Of a stretch of 64,000 nucleotides of DNA, positions 47,092-54,457 are shown one piece after another (position 1 is the first letter of the stretch; every line of letters begins with the position of its first letter). The DNA is from Actinoplanes lobatus. GTDB taxonomy: Bacteria; Actinomycetota; Actinomycetes; Mycobacteriales; Micromonosporaceae. A program made the translations under genes and the position numbers. The stretch spans positions 1,555,001 through 1,619,000 of the forward strand of contig NZ_JACHNC010000001.1 of the NCBI RefSeq assembly GCF_014205215.1, written 5' to 3'. The notes beneath the pieces are model-generated. The model was not told where the DNA came from and ran no database searches. It saw only the letters and a list, made by a program, of their open reading frames with translations.

Positions 47092-47532
47092 ATGTCCACA
47101 GGTGCGGAACTCCTGCGTGCGCACGGGTTGCGTGTCACCCGCCCCCGGCTGGCCGTGCTGGACATCCTCACCGACGGCGGCCACCTCGAGGTCGACGAGA
47201 TCGCCCAGCAGGTTCGCGCCCGGCTGGACTCGGTCTCCACCCAGGCCGTCTACGACGTGCTGGGTGCCCTGTCCCGGGCCGGCCTGGCGCGCCGGATCGA
47301 GCCGGCCGGCAGCCCCGCCCGCTACGAGGCCCGGGCCGGCGACAACCATCATCACATCGTCTGCCGGGGTTGCGGCGCGATCGCCGACGTCGACTGTTCC
47401 GTCGGCCGCCGCCCATGCCTGACGCCCAGTGAGACCCACGGCTTCGACCTGGACGAAGCCGAGATCACCTTCTGGGGCCTGTGCCCCGCCTGCCAGACCC
47501 GCCGCCAAGCCGACCGATCCGACCTCGCCTGA
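47092..47532 (+). CDS. Fur-family transcriptional regulator
   Basis: A 146-residue metal-dependent repressor. The winged helix occupies residues 1-80 (LRAHGLRVTRPRLAVLDILT; STQAVYDVLGALSRAGLARR). The dimerisation domain has HHH at 86-88, a first zinc pair C91/C94 and a second pair C131/C134 (CPAC). The layout is closest to FurA/CatR-type regulators, which usually sit beside a catalase gene; none is present here. An iron, zinc or peroxide response cannot be told apart by eye. Confidence 0.88.
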   Translation: MSTGAELLRAHGLRVTRPRLAVLDILTDGGHLEVDEIAQQVRARLDSVSTQAVYDVLGALSRAGLARRIEPAGSPARYEARAGDNHHHIVCRGCGAIADVDCSVGRRPCLTPSETHGFDLDEAEITFWGLCPACQTRRQADRSDLA

Positions 47533-47650
47533 GCCCAGCCGCACCCAAGCCCGGCCGCGTCCAAGCCCGACCGCGCTTGAGGCCGTGCCGTAACAGATCG
47601 ACGGCGGCGGGGGCCGGGGAAAGCCGCGACGCCATGGCAGGCTGAAGGGC

Positions 47651-48505
47651 ATGACGGGAGACGTCGGGCTGTTCGGACCGGACTCGGTCACCTGGAAACT
47701 GCACCGCGAACCCATCCTGATGCTCGGCGGCCTGCGCTCGCTCTATCTCCAGGCGCTGCATCCGCGAGCGGTGGCCGGTGTGGCGCAGAATTCCGGCTAT
47801 CGGGCCGACCCGTGGGGTCGCCTCATGCGCACCTCGGACTATGTCGGGACGGTCATCTACGGCACGACCGACGAGGTGCGGCAGGCGGCGAGCCGGCTCC
47901 GGCGGCTGCACGCCCGGATGTCGGCGACCGATCCGCGGACCGGGGAGCGCTTCCGGATCGACGAGCCGGACCTCCTGCGCTGGGTGCACGTGGCCGAGGT
48001 GGAGTCGTTCCTGACCACCGCCGTGCGTGCCGGGGTGGACCTCACTCCGGAGGAGATCGACGGCTACTACACCGAGCAGCTGCGCTCCGCCGAGCTGGTG
48101 GGCCTCGACCCGGCGACCGTCCCGGCGACCGCGGCCGAGGTGGCGGCCTACTTCACGGCGATGCGCCCGGAGCTCGGCCTGACCAGGGACGGCGCGGAGG
48201 CCGCCGTCTTCCTCACCGTGCCACCGATCCCCGGCCACTGGGGTGGGTTGCCGTTCCGGCTCGGCCTGACGCTGGGCCCGGCCCGGTGGGCCTACTTCGG
48301 CATCGCCGGGACGGCGCTCGGCCTCCTGCCCGCCTGGGCCCGCAAGATGTACGGCGGCCTCGGCTGGCCCACCACCGACATGGCCGCCGCCCTCTCGGTC
48401 CGCGGTCTGCGCGCCCTGATCGCCGGCGTCCTGGCCACCCTGCCCGAGCAGTACCGCACGGCCCCACTGCGCCGAGCCGCCATGGAACGAGCCGGCCTGA
48501 CCTGA
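47651..48505 (+). CDS. DUF2236 / MpaB-type oxygenase family protein
   Basis: A 284-residue protein. The opening SVTWKLHREPILMLGGLRSL and LQALHPRAVAGVAQNSGYR are typical of DUF2236, whose members include latex-clearing protein and mycophenolic-acid MpaB, heme or metal oxygenases. His residues in LQALHPRAV and RWVHVAEVESF are candidate metal ligands. A helical C-terminal region includes GWPTTDMAAALS. The actual substrate is unknown. ATG 47651 follows a weak GAAGGGC site. Confidence 0.85.
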   Translation: MTGDVGLFGPDSVTWKLHREPILMLGGLRSLYLQALHPRAVAGVAQNSGYRADPWGRLMRTSDYVGTVIYGTTDEVRQAASRLRRLHARMSATDPRTGERFRIDEPDLLRWVHVAEVESFLTTAVRAGVDLTPEEIDGYYTEQLRSAELVGLDPATVPATAAEVAAYFTAMRPELGLTRDGAEAAVFLTVPPIPGHWGGLPFRLGLTLGPARWAYFGIAGTALGLLPAWARKMYGGLGWPTTDMAAALSVRGLRALIAGVLATLPEQYRTAPLRRAAMERAGLT

Positions 48506-48556
48506 CCCCACCAGACGATCAACCAGCCAGGCGGGGCCGGGCAGGCTGAAGGTGGC

Positions 48557-49369
48557 CTAGGTGGTCAGGTGCTCGACCGCTGTCCACGGCTCCTTGGCCA
48601 CGGCCTCGGCCCCGGCCGGGCACACCTTGCGGAAGTCGCACCACCCGCACAGCGACCCCGGATTGACCGGGAACTGCTCGTCCGGGTCAGCACCCGCCGC
48701 CACCGCCTTCTCGGCCGCCATGATGTCGAGGGCGGTCTCCTCGGCCCGGCGCACCTGCCGGGCCAGTGACTCCTCGGTGTGCTCGTGGACGGCCACCGTG
48801 CCGGTGGGCAGGTGGTGCAGCTCGACGCGGCGGCACGGACGCCGGAAGACCCGCTCGGCGGCGTACGCGTACAGCGCGAGCGCCTGCGAGCCCCGGGCGT
48901 CGTCGGAGCTGAGCCCGGACCGCCCGGTCTTGTAGTCGACGATGACCGCCTCGGGCCCCCGGGAGTCGATGCGGTCGGCCCGCCCGTTCAGGGCCAGCAC
49001 CGAGGTCTTGGTGGCGACCACCCGCTCGACACCGAGTGGCTCCTCCTCCGGGTCGAGGGTCGCCACATAGCTCTCCAGCCAGTCGAGCGCCCGGCGGTAG
49101 ACGACCCGCTCCTGCTCGACGTCGCGATAGCCTTCCCGCACCCAGGTGGCTTTGAGCAGGGTGGGCAGCGCCTCGGGCTCGCGCCGCTCGGGGGCGAGGG
49201 CGAACCAGTTCTTCAGCGCCGTGTGCACGCTGGCGCCGAGGGAGTTGTGCGCCCACGGCGGGCCTTTGGGCGGGCTGGGCCGGTCGACGTAGGAATACCG
49301 ATACCGGCGTGGGCAGTCGGCATAGGCCCCGAGCTTGCTCGGCGTGCAGACGAAGAGCCGCTCGGGCAT
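48557..49369 (-). CDS. RecB-family PD-(D/E)XK nuclease
   Basis: A 270-residue single-domain exonuclease. ATG 49369 gives MPERLFVCTPSKLGAYADCP. The nuclease core shows RADRID followed by AVIVDYKTGR (Asp, then D-Y-K) and a QALALYAYA helix (Q-x3-Y type). One Cys in DCPRRYRY plus three in CGWCDFRKVCP form the iron-sulfur pattern of AddB/RecB-like nucleases. Stand-alone members occur widely in actinobacteria; the helicase partner is not known. It converges with the DUF2236 gene. Confidence 0.88.
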   Translation of the reverse strand: MPERLFVCTPSKLGAYADCPRRYRYSYVDRPSPPKGPPWAHNSLGASVHTALKNWFALAPERREPEALPTLLKATWVREGYRDVEQERVVYRRALDWLESYVATLDPEEEPLGVERVVATKTSVLALNGRADRIDSRGPEAVIVDYKTGRSGLSSDDARGSQALALYAYAAERVFRRPCRRVELHHLPTGTVAVHEHTEESLARQVRRAEETALDIMAAEKAVAAGADPDEQFPVNPGSLCGWCDFRKVCPAGAEAVAKEPWTAVEHLTT

Positions 49370-49463
49370 GCCGGCGAAGCCGAGCTGCTCGGGGACCGCT
49401 GACCTGGTGGCACGTGATCGGGTGGGGGGCACGGAACAATCCTGCCAGCACTCCCGGCAAAAC

Positions 49464-50081
49464 TCAGACCATGCCCGCGTGGGACTGCACGAAGGCGAAC
49501 ACCGCGTCGGCGATCAGCTGTACGGCGATGGCGGCCAGCAGGAGGCCGGCGATGCGGGTGAGCACCTCGATGCCGGCCGGGCGCAGCAGCCGGACGATCA
49601 GCCCGGAGAACCGCAGGACCAGCCACACGCAGGCCATCACGGCCAGGATGGCGGCGGCCAGGAGGAGGTATTCGTCGGTGCTCTCGGCACGCTGTACGAA
49701 CAGCATGGTGGCGACGATGGCGCCGGGCCCGGCGAGCAGTGGGGTGCCGATCGGCACGAGTGCGACGTTGCTGGTGCCGGCCTGTTCGGCGGGCTCGTCG
49801 GTCTTGCCGGTGAGCAGTTGCAGCGCGACCAGCACGAGCAGCAGGCCACCGGCCGCCTGTAGGGCCGGGAGCTCCACGTGCAGGTAGTCGAGGAGGGTCT
49901 GTCCGGCGACCGCGAACCCGATGATCACGCCGAGGGCGAGCAGCACGGCCTGGGTGCCGGCCCGGTTCCGGGCTTTCGCCTGCATGGCGCCGGTGAGCGC
50001 GAGGAAGACCGGGACCATGCCGGGCGGGTCGACGATCACCAGGAGCGTCACGAAGAACTCGCCGAACAGCTTGACATTCAC
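49464..50081 (-). CDS. MarC-family membrane protein
   Basis: A 205-residue protein with six membrane helices in two triplets. The MarC repeat motif is VIVDPPGMVPVFLALT near residue 16 and VPIGTPLLAGPGAI in the second half. The family resembles NAAT amino-acid exporters, but its transport role is unproven. Start GTG or ATG at 50081; the ribosome-binding site is weak. Confidence 0.88.
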   Translation of the reverse strand: MNVKLFGEFFVTLLVIVDPPGMVPVFLALTGAMQAKARNRAGTQAVLLALGVIIGFAVAGQTLLDYLHVELPALQAAGGLLLVLVALQLLTGKTDEPAEQAGTSNVALVPIGTPLLAGPGAIVATMLFVQRAESTDEYLLLAAAILAVMACVWLVLRFSGLIVRLLRPAGIEVLTRIAGLLLAAIAVQLIADAVFAFVQSHAGMV

Positions 50082-50132
50082 CCGATCAAGGTAGGTGCCG
50101 GGATGCTCCGGCGCTGGCCGGTGCGTCGAGTG

Positions 50133-50993
50133 TCACCCCAGGACCGGTACTCCGGCCGCCGCCGAGACGATCTTCTCGTACGCCTCGGGGTCGGTTTTGA
50201 ACGCTCCCAACTGGACCGGCTTGTGCGTACCGTGAAAGTCGGATGATCCGGTGACGACCAGGCCGAGCCGGTCGGCGAGGGCCCGCACCTGGGCCCGCTC
50301 GGCGGGCGTGTGGTCCTCGTGATCGGCCTCCAGGCCGAAGAGACCGGCCCGGGCCAGCTCGACGATCAGCTCGTCGGGCACCACCCGCCCGCGCTTGCTC
50401 GCCCGCGGATGAGCGAAGACGGCCACCCCACCAGCCTCACGCACCGACCGCACCGCTTCGAAAACGTCAAGATCAGACTTTGGTACGAAGTACCGCGCGC
50501 CCAGCCACGCGGAGGCGAACGCCTCGGTGGTGGTCCGCACGAGACCGGCTCTGATCAGCGCCTGGGCGATGTGCGGCCGCCCGACCGAACCGCCGGCCGC
50601 GTATCCGCTCACCTCGTCCCACGAGATCGGCACACCGTCCGCCCGCAGTTTTCCGACGATCTTCTCGGCCCGCTGTTCCCGGTCCTCGCGGAGCCGGGCC
50701 AGTTCGCCGGCGAGGACCGGCTCGGCCGGGTCGAACAGGTAGGCGAGCAGGTGCAACGGGATGGCCGGCTCGGCTCCGTGCCAGCGGCAGGAGAGTTCGG
50801 CGCCCCGCATCAGGCGCAGGCCGGCGGGGCGGGCGGCGGCGGCCTCGTCCCAGCCGCCGGTGGTGTCGTGGTCGGTGATCGCCATGACCTCCAGCCCGGC
50901 GGCGGCTCCGGCCCGGACCAACTCGGCCGGGGTGAACGTGCCGTCGCTGGCGGTCGAATGACAGTGCAGGTCGATTCCGGTCACCGCTGCCAC
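50133..50993 (-). CDS. PHP-domain phosphoesterase
   Basis: A 286-residue metal-dependent phosphoesterase of the YciV/RNase AM type. Metal motifs are DLHCHSTASDG at residues 8-18, ITDHD, RGAELSC, VFAHPRAS and GSSDFHG. Relatives act on 3',5'-bisphosphonucleotides or trim 5' ends of small RNAs. Start GTG 50993, with GTG three codons later as an alternative. The next gene on the strand, the bPH protein, lies 19 bp upstream. Confidence 0.9.
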   Translation of the reverse strand: MAAVTGIDLHCHSTASDGTFTPAELVRAGAAAGLEVMAITDHDTTGGWDEAAAARPAGLRLMRGAELSCRWHGAEPAIPLHLLAYLFDPAEPVLAGELARLREDREQRAEKIVGKLRADGVPISWDEVSGYAAGGSVGRPHIAQALIRAGLVRTTTEAFASAWLGARYFVPKSDLDVFEAVRSVREAGGVAVFAHPRASKRGRVVPDELIVELARAGLFGLEADHEDHTPAERAQVRALADRLGLVVTGSSDFHGTHKPVQLGAFKTDPEAYEKIVSAAAGVPVLG

Positions 50994-51012
50994 GCTACCG
51001 CCGACCGGCCGC

Positions 51013-51828
51013 TCAGGCGTCCTCTCCCTCGTCGTCCTTGCCGAGGCGGGCCTCCACGGCCTGCGGCTCGTACATCTCCTCGACCACCCGCAGGTACAGC
51101 TCGTTGGGGTTGGGCAGGTGCTTGACCTCGCGCAACGCCTGGTCCTGGCCGGCCGACTCGAGGACGAAGGTGCCGTAGCTGAGCATGCGCCCGAGAGCCG
51201 ACTGTTCGTACTTCATGTCGGTCACCCGCAGGAGGGGCATCATCGCCACCTTCCGGGTGACGATGCCGTTGACCACCATCACCCGCTTGTTGGTGAGGAT
51301 GAACCTGTCGAAATACCAGTCGAAGACCTTCCAGGCCACCCAGCTGATCACGCCGAGCCAGACCAGCACGGCGACGGTGACCAGACCGTCGAGGTCCTCC
51401 TGGCGGGTCAGGAAGCCGGCCAGGTAGCCGAGGGCGAGCGTGGCGGCCGCACCGATGCCGAGCGGCTTGGAGAGGTGGATCCAGTGTCGTTTCCACTCGC
51501 CGCGGTACCGCTCGGTGGGGAACAGGTAGCGCGCGACCAATGTGGTCGGTTCATCCTCCAGGGGGAGGAAGCGGCGCGGTCCGCCACCACGGTCGAGCCC
51601 TTCCAGCTCCTCGGCGGTGAAGCTGGGCGCCTCGTACTCCTCCGGCTCGTCGTAGACGTCGGAGGGTGAGCGGCGGCGCCCGTACGCCGGGTCGTCCTCG
51701 TAGAGGTCGCCCTCGGCGTAGTCGGAGTCGTCGTCGAAGGCCGGGTCGCGGTACCCGTAGCTCTCATCGTCATCCCGAGGGCGACGCGCGCCCTCGCCTC
51801 GCGGGTCGCGCGGCTCACCAGGATCCAT
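51013..51828 (-). CDS. bPH2 (DUF304) domain membrane protein
   Basis: A 271-residue protein. Residues 1-95 are disordered and acidic with repeated DDD/EDDP patches. Two membrane helices follow at about 120-160 (GIGAAATLALGYLAGFL; TVAVLVWLGVISWVAWKVF), then a bacterial PH domain: WYFDRFILTNKRVMVVNGIV and KVAMMPLLRVTDMKYEQSAL. bPH domains are beta-rich scaffolds with no known enzymatic role. It is followed on the plus side by a 52-residue membrane protein gene 9 bp upstream. Confidence 0.87.
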   Translation of the reverse strand: MDPGEPRDPRGEGARRPRDDDESYGYRDPAFDDDSDYAEGDLYEDDPAYGRRRSPSDVYDEPEEYEAPSFTAEELEGLDRGGGPRRFLPLEDEPTTLVARYLFPTERYRGEWKRHWIHLSKPLGIGAAATLALGYLAGFLTRQEDLDGLVTVAVLVWLGVISWVAWKVFDWYFDRFILTNKRVMVVNGIVTRKVAMMPLLRVTDMKYEQSALGRMLSYGTFVLESAGQDQALREVKHLPNPNELYLRVVEEMYEPQAVEARLGKDDEGEDA

Positions 51829-51837
51829 GGAGAGATG

Positions 51838-51996
51838 CTATGCGACGAGGTCCGTGAAGAAAGTGCCGAAACCACGCGCGATGTCCGCGATCGTGCCTCC
51901 GAGTGACTCGAACACCGCCGCGGCCGAACTCGGGTTGAAGGCGATGAAGAAGATCAAGAATGCAATACCAAGCCAGGTGAGGACCTTCTTGACCAT
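51838..51996 (-). CDS. Small membrane protein, 52 aa
   Basis: ATG 51996 follows GGAGGAGAAGG, a very strong ribosome-binding site. The product starts MVKKVLTWLGIAFLIFFIAF, one helix at residues 5-22, then an amphipathic stretch (VFESLGGTIADIARGFGTFF). It is too short to assign a family. The strong site and linkage to the bPH gene 9 bp downstream argue it is real. Confidence 0.72.
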   Translation of the reverse strand: MVKKVLTWLGIAFLIFFIAFNPSSAAAVFESLGGTIADIARGFGTFFTDLVA

Positions 51997-52124
51997 GGGG
52001 GCCTTCTCCTCCGGTGCGGGGTACGTTCTGCGCCGCGGCAGTACTGACGGTATCAGCTTCGTCGCTTCGTGTGAACAAAGTGGCCAGAAAGTCGATTGCC
52101 ATAGCCGCAGGTCACACCTAAGAG

Positions 52125-52799
52125 TCAGGCACGACCGTGCAGGTACGGCGACGGCGCTCCGAACACGAGCTCGGACGGCACTCCCTCGGAGAGGTCGTGC
52201 AGGACGACATGCTCCGCGAGTAGATAGCCCGCGCTCGCGGGCCACGCTACCGCATAGAGCCACATTCCTTTGGCCTCACTCACGTAAGCGCTTCGATCTT
52301 CGGGTGACTTGACACACCACAGTGGAGTGGGATGCCCGGCCGCCTTGATCTTCGCATGTGGACCGGCGTGTCCACCCCGGTCGGCCAGCGCCTCGGAGAG
52401 CAGGTGACCCGGGTCGAGACCGGGTATGCCGGCGAACCTGGTGCCCAGACCGACACCGGGCTGCTCGGCGATCAGGGCGAGGTCCGCGGGCCCACCGCCG
52501 AGCGGCTCGGGACCGCTGCAGGTGAGCACGGTCGCCCGCACTCCGAAGCGCTCGTCGCCGGACCAGCCCACGCCGGTGACCATCCACCCGGAGGGCAGCG
52601 GCCAGGGACACCAGAGCGGAATCCGCTCGGCGCTCGTCGCCGACTCCCGCAGCACCGTTCCGACGATCTCCGCACTGATGTGCTCGGCCACATGGAACGG
52701 CGGAACGTCGCCACAGTTGTCGCACCGCCAGTTGCTGTGCATCAGGTCCGGCTTCCGAACCTGTGCACCACATCTGGGGCAACTCACCGTGACACCCAC
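52125..52799 (-). CDS. DUF6758-family zinc-ribbon protein
   Basis: A protein of about 224 residues. The N-terminal zinc ribbon reads SCPRCGAQVRKPDL...CDNCGD (two CxxC pairs). The rest is a mostly soluble domain with PLWCPWPLPSGWMVTGVGW and PLWCVKSPEDRSAYV. The family is specific to actinobacteria and uncharacterised. The start is GTG 52799 or GTG 52787; both fit the family's short lead before the first Cys. Confidence 0.78.
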   Translation of the reverse strand: MGVTVSCPRCGAQVRKPDLMHSNWRCDNCGDVPPFHVAEHISAEIVGTVLRESATSAERIPLWCPWPLPSGWMVTGVGWSGDERFGVRATVLTCSGPEPLGGGPADLALIAEQPGVGLGTRFAGIPGLDPGHLLSEALADRGGHAGPHAKIKAAGHPTPLWCVKSPEDRSAYVSEAKGMWLYAVAWPASAGYLLAEHVVLHDLSEGVPSELVFGAPSPYLHGRA

Positions 52800-52865
52800 A
52801 CTCCATACCGTGCTGCCCGGGGAAGCCCCCGTCAAGCGAATCGGCAGAAGACGGGCTGATCCGGG

Positions 52866-53498
52866 TCAGGCCGGAGGCGGGCCGGCGTGCGCCCGGATCC
52901 ACGCGTGCATGGCGATGCCGCTGGCCACGCCGGCGTTGATCGAGCGGGTCGAGCCGTACTGGGCGATCGAGAAGAGCTGCGTGCACGCCGCCCGCGCCGG
53001 CTCGGACAGCCCGGGACCCTCCTGACCGAAGAGCAGGACGCAGCGGCGCGGCAGGGTGACCGTCTCCATCGGCCGCGAGCCGGGCAGGTTGTCGATGCCG
53101 ATCACCGGCAGGTTCTCGCCCGCCGCCCACGCCACGAAGTCCTCGATCGCCGGGTGATGCCGGACGTGCTGGTAGCGGTCGGTCACCATGGCGCCCCGCC
53201 GGTTCCACCGGCGCTGCCCGACGATGTGGACCTCGGCGGCCAGGAACGCGTTGGCGTTGCGCACCACGGTGCCGATGTTGAAGTCGTGCTGCCAGTTCTC
53301 GATCGCGACATGGAAGTCGTGGCGCCGGGTGTCCAGGTCCGCGACCACGGCCTCCCGGCTCCAGTACCGGTACCGGTCCACCACGTTGCGGCGGTCGCCC
53401 TGCTCGAGCAACTCCGGATCCCAGTGCTCACCGGCCGGCCGCTCACCCGCCCAGGGACCGACTCCGACCTCGGTGGATATGTCCTCGCCCGCCGTCAT
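52866..53498 (-). CDS. SpoU/TrmH-family RNA 2'-O-methyltransferase
   Basis: A 210-residue SPOUT enzyme. Motif 1 is NIGTVVRNANAF, motif 2 CVLLFGQEGPGLS and motif 3 QYGSTRSINAGVASGIAMHAW (split here by position: Ser-Thr-Arg-Ser then Asn-Ala-Gly-Val-Ala), which form the SAM-binding trefoil knot. ATG 53498 (MTAGEDISTEVGVGP) is chosen. The target (tRNA G18 or 23S rRNA) cannot be read from sequence. A CRP-like palindrome lies 144 bp upstream. Confidence 0.88.
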   Translation of the reverse strand: MTAGEDISTEVGVGPWAGERPAGEHWDPELLEQGDRRNVVDRYRYWSREAVVADLDTRRHDFHVAIENWQHDFNIGTVVRNANAFLAAEVHIVGQRRWNRRGAMVTDRYQHVRHHPAIEDFVAWAAGENLPVIGIDNLPGSRPMETVTLPRRCVLLFGQEGPGLSEPARAACTQLFSIAQYGSTRSINAGVASGIAMHAWIRAHAGPPPA

Positions 53499-53641
53499 GG
53501 GGCGATAGGCTACCGATTCCGCCGGGGGCGACTCACCCGGCAGGAGACGCAATGAGCGGCGGGGCCCTCCCCGGCACCCGCCGCCCACGCTCTGTTGGAA
53601 AAGAGTTTGCCTTACCGTCCGTATCCATGTGAAGGACTTTC

Positions 53642-53663
53642 AAATGTGAGCCAGCTCACATTT
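53642..53663. promoter_or_regulatory. CRP/GlxR-type binding palindrome
   Basis: AAATGTGA, six bases (GCCAGC) and TCACATTT form a 22-bp site. All 16 arm bases match the classical CRP consensus, and TGTGA-N6-TCACA is also the GlxR/actinobacterial Crp core. It lies 144 bp upstream of the SpoU gene and 288 bp upstream of trxA; which gene it controls is unknown. Confidence 0.82.
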
Positions 53664-53886
53664 AAGTAACTTAACAGTTAATGCCCCGCCATGGCACCGC
53701 TCCCACAGGGCCTCCACAGGCAGGACAAACCACCCATCAAGCCTTGATCAGGTACGGAAACGTCAACACAATCGTGTCAGCAAACAGACACCGAGCGCCT
53801 ACTTTCGGTTACGATAGGGCGCCCATGGTCGTTTGACGGTCCGGAACCCGAGGGTGCCGTACGCCACGTATGGCGGCGCACAACAC

Positions 53887-53913
53887 GGGAATGACGGATG
53901 GGTGCCAGGAGTT
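53887..53913 (+). promoter_or_regulatory. Sigma-R/SigH-type promoter of trxA
   Basis: GGGAAT (53887-53892), exactly 18 bases, then GTT (53911-53913) fits the thiol-oxidative-stress promoter consensus GGGAAT-N18/19-GTT. It ends 38 bp before the trxA start. Thioredoxin genes are classical members of this regulon. Confidence 0.8.
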
Positions 53914-53951
53914 CCACCCGACGAAAGCGATTTCCCGCAGACGGAGGCATC

Positions 53952-54344
53952 ATGGCGACGGTTGCGCTGACCGCAGCGAACTTCGACGAGGTCACCAGCC
54001 AGGACGGCATCGTCCTGGTCGACTTCTGGGCCAGCTGGTGCGGGCCCTGCGTAAGCTTCGCGCCCACTTACGAGCGCTCCTCGGAGAAGCACCCGGAGAT
54101 CACCTTCGGCAAGATCGACACCGAGGCCGAGCCGGCTCTGGCGCAGAAGTTCGACATCCGGTCCATCCCCACGATCATGGCGGTGCGCGACGGCATCGTC
54201 GTCTTCTCCCAGCCCGGCGCGCTCCCCGCGTCCGCCCTGGAGAGCCTGATCGAGAAGGTCGCGGAGCTGGACATGGACGAGGTGCGCGAACAGCTGGCCG
54301 CGCAGCGCAAGGCCAAGGACGCGACGGCCGCCGCGCGCGGCTGA
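53952..54344 (+). CDS. trxA: Thioredoxin
   Basis: A 130-residue thioredoxin with the redox motif WCGPC at residues 29-33, then IDTEAEPALAQKFDIRSIPT with the cis-Pro in SIPT. It reduces protein disulfides using thioredoxin reductase. The C-terminus is extended by about 20 Lys/Ala-rich residues beyond the usual fold. ATG 53952 follows GACGGAGG. A sigma-R-type promoter lies just upstream and a strong terminator just downstream, so it is a single-gene unit. Confidence 0.95.
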   Translation: MATVALTAANFDEVTSQDGIVLVDFWASWCGPCVSFAPTYERSSEKHPEITFGKIDTEAEPALAQKFDIRSIPTIMAVRDGIVVFSQPGALPASALESLIEKVAELDMDEVREQLAAQRKAKDATAAARG

Positions 54345-54360
54345 CCCGGCCCGACAAAGA

Positions 54361-54397
54361 AAGACCCGCGAACCGGTTCGGTTCGCGGGTCTTTTTT
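54361..54397 (+). terminator. Intrinsic terminator after trxA
   Basis: AAGACCCGCGAACC (54361-54374) and GGTTCGCGGGTCTT (54380-54393) pair perfectly around a 5-base loop and run into six T. The most typical Rho-independent terminator in the window. Confidence 0.95.
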
Positions 54398-54457
54398 CGT
54401 ACGCTCGTTCGAGCAAGGTCATGGACAGGCCCTAGAACGTGTGTTCGAATACCTGCC

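Larger units (their letters stand above)
53499..53951. other. Long regulatory gap between methyltransferase and trxA
   Basis: A 453-bp stretch without a supported gene, A/T-richer than its surroundings at 53600-53780. It holds the CRP-like palindrome (53642-53663) and a sigma-R-type promoter (53887-53913). A further TTAAGTAACTTAACAGTTAA tract at 53661-53680 is imperfectly symmetric. Confidence 0.65.
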
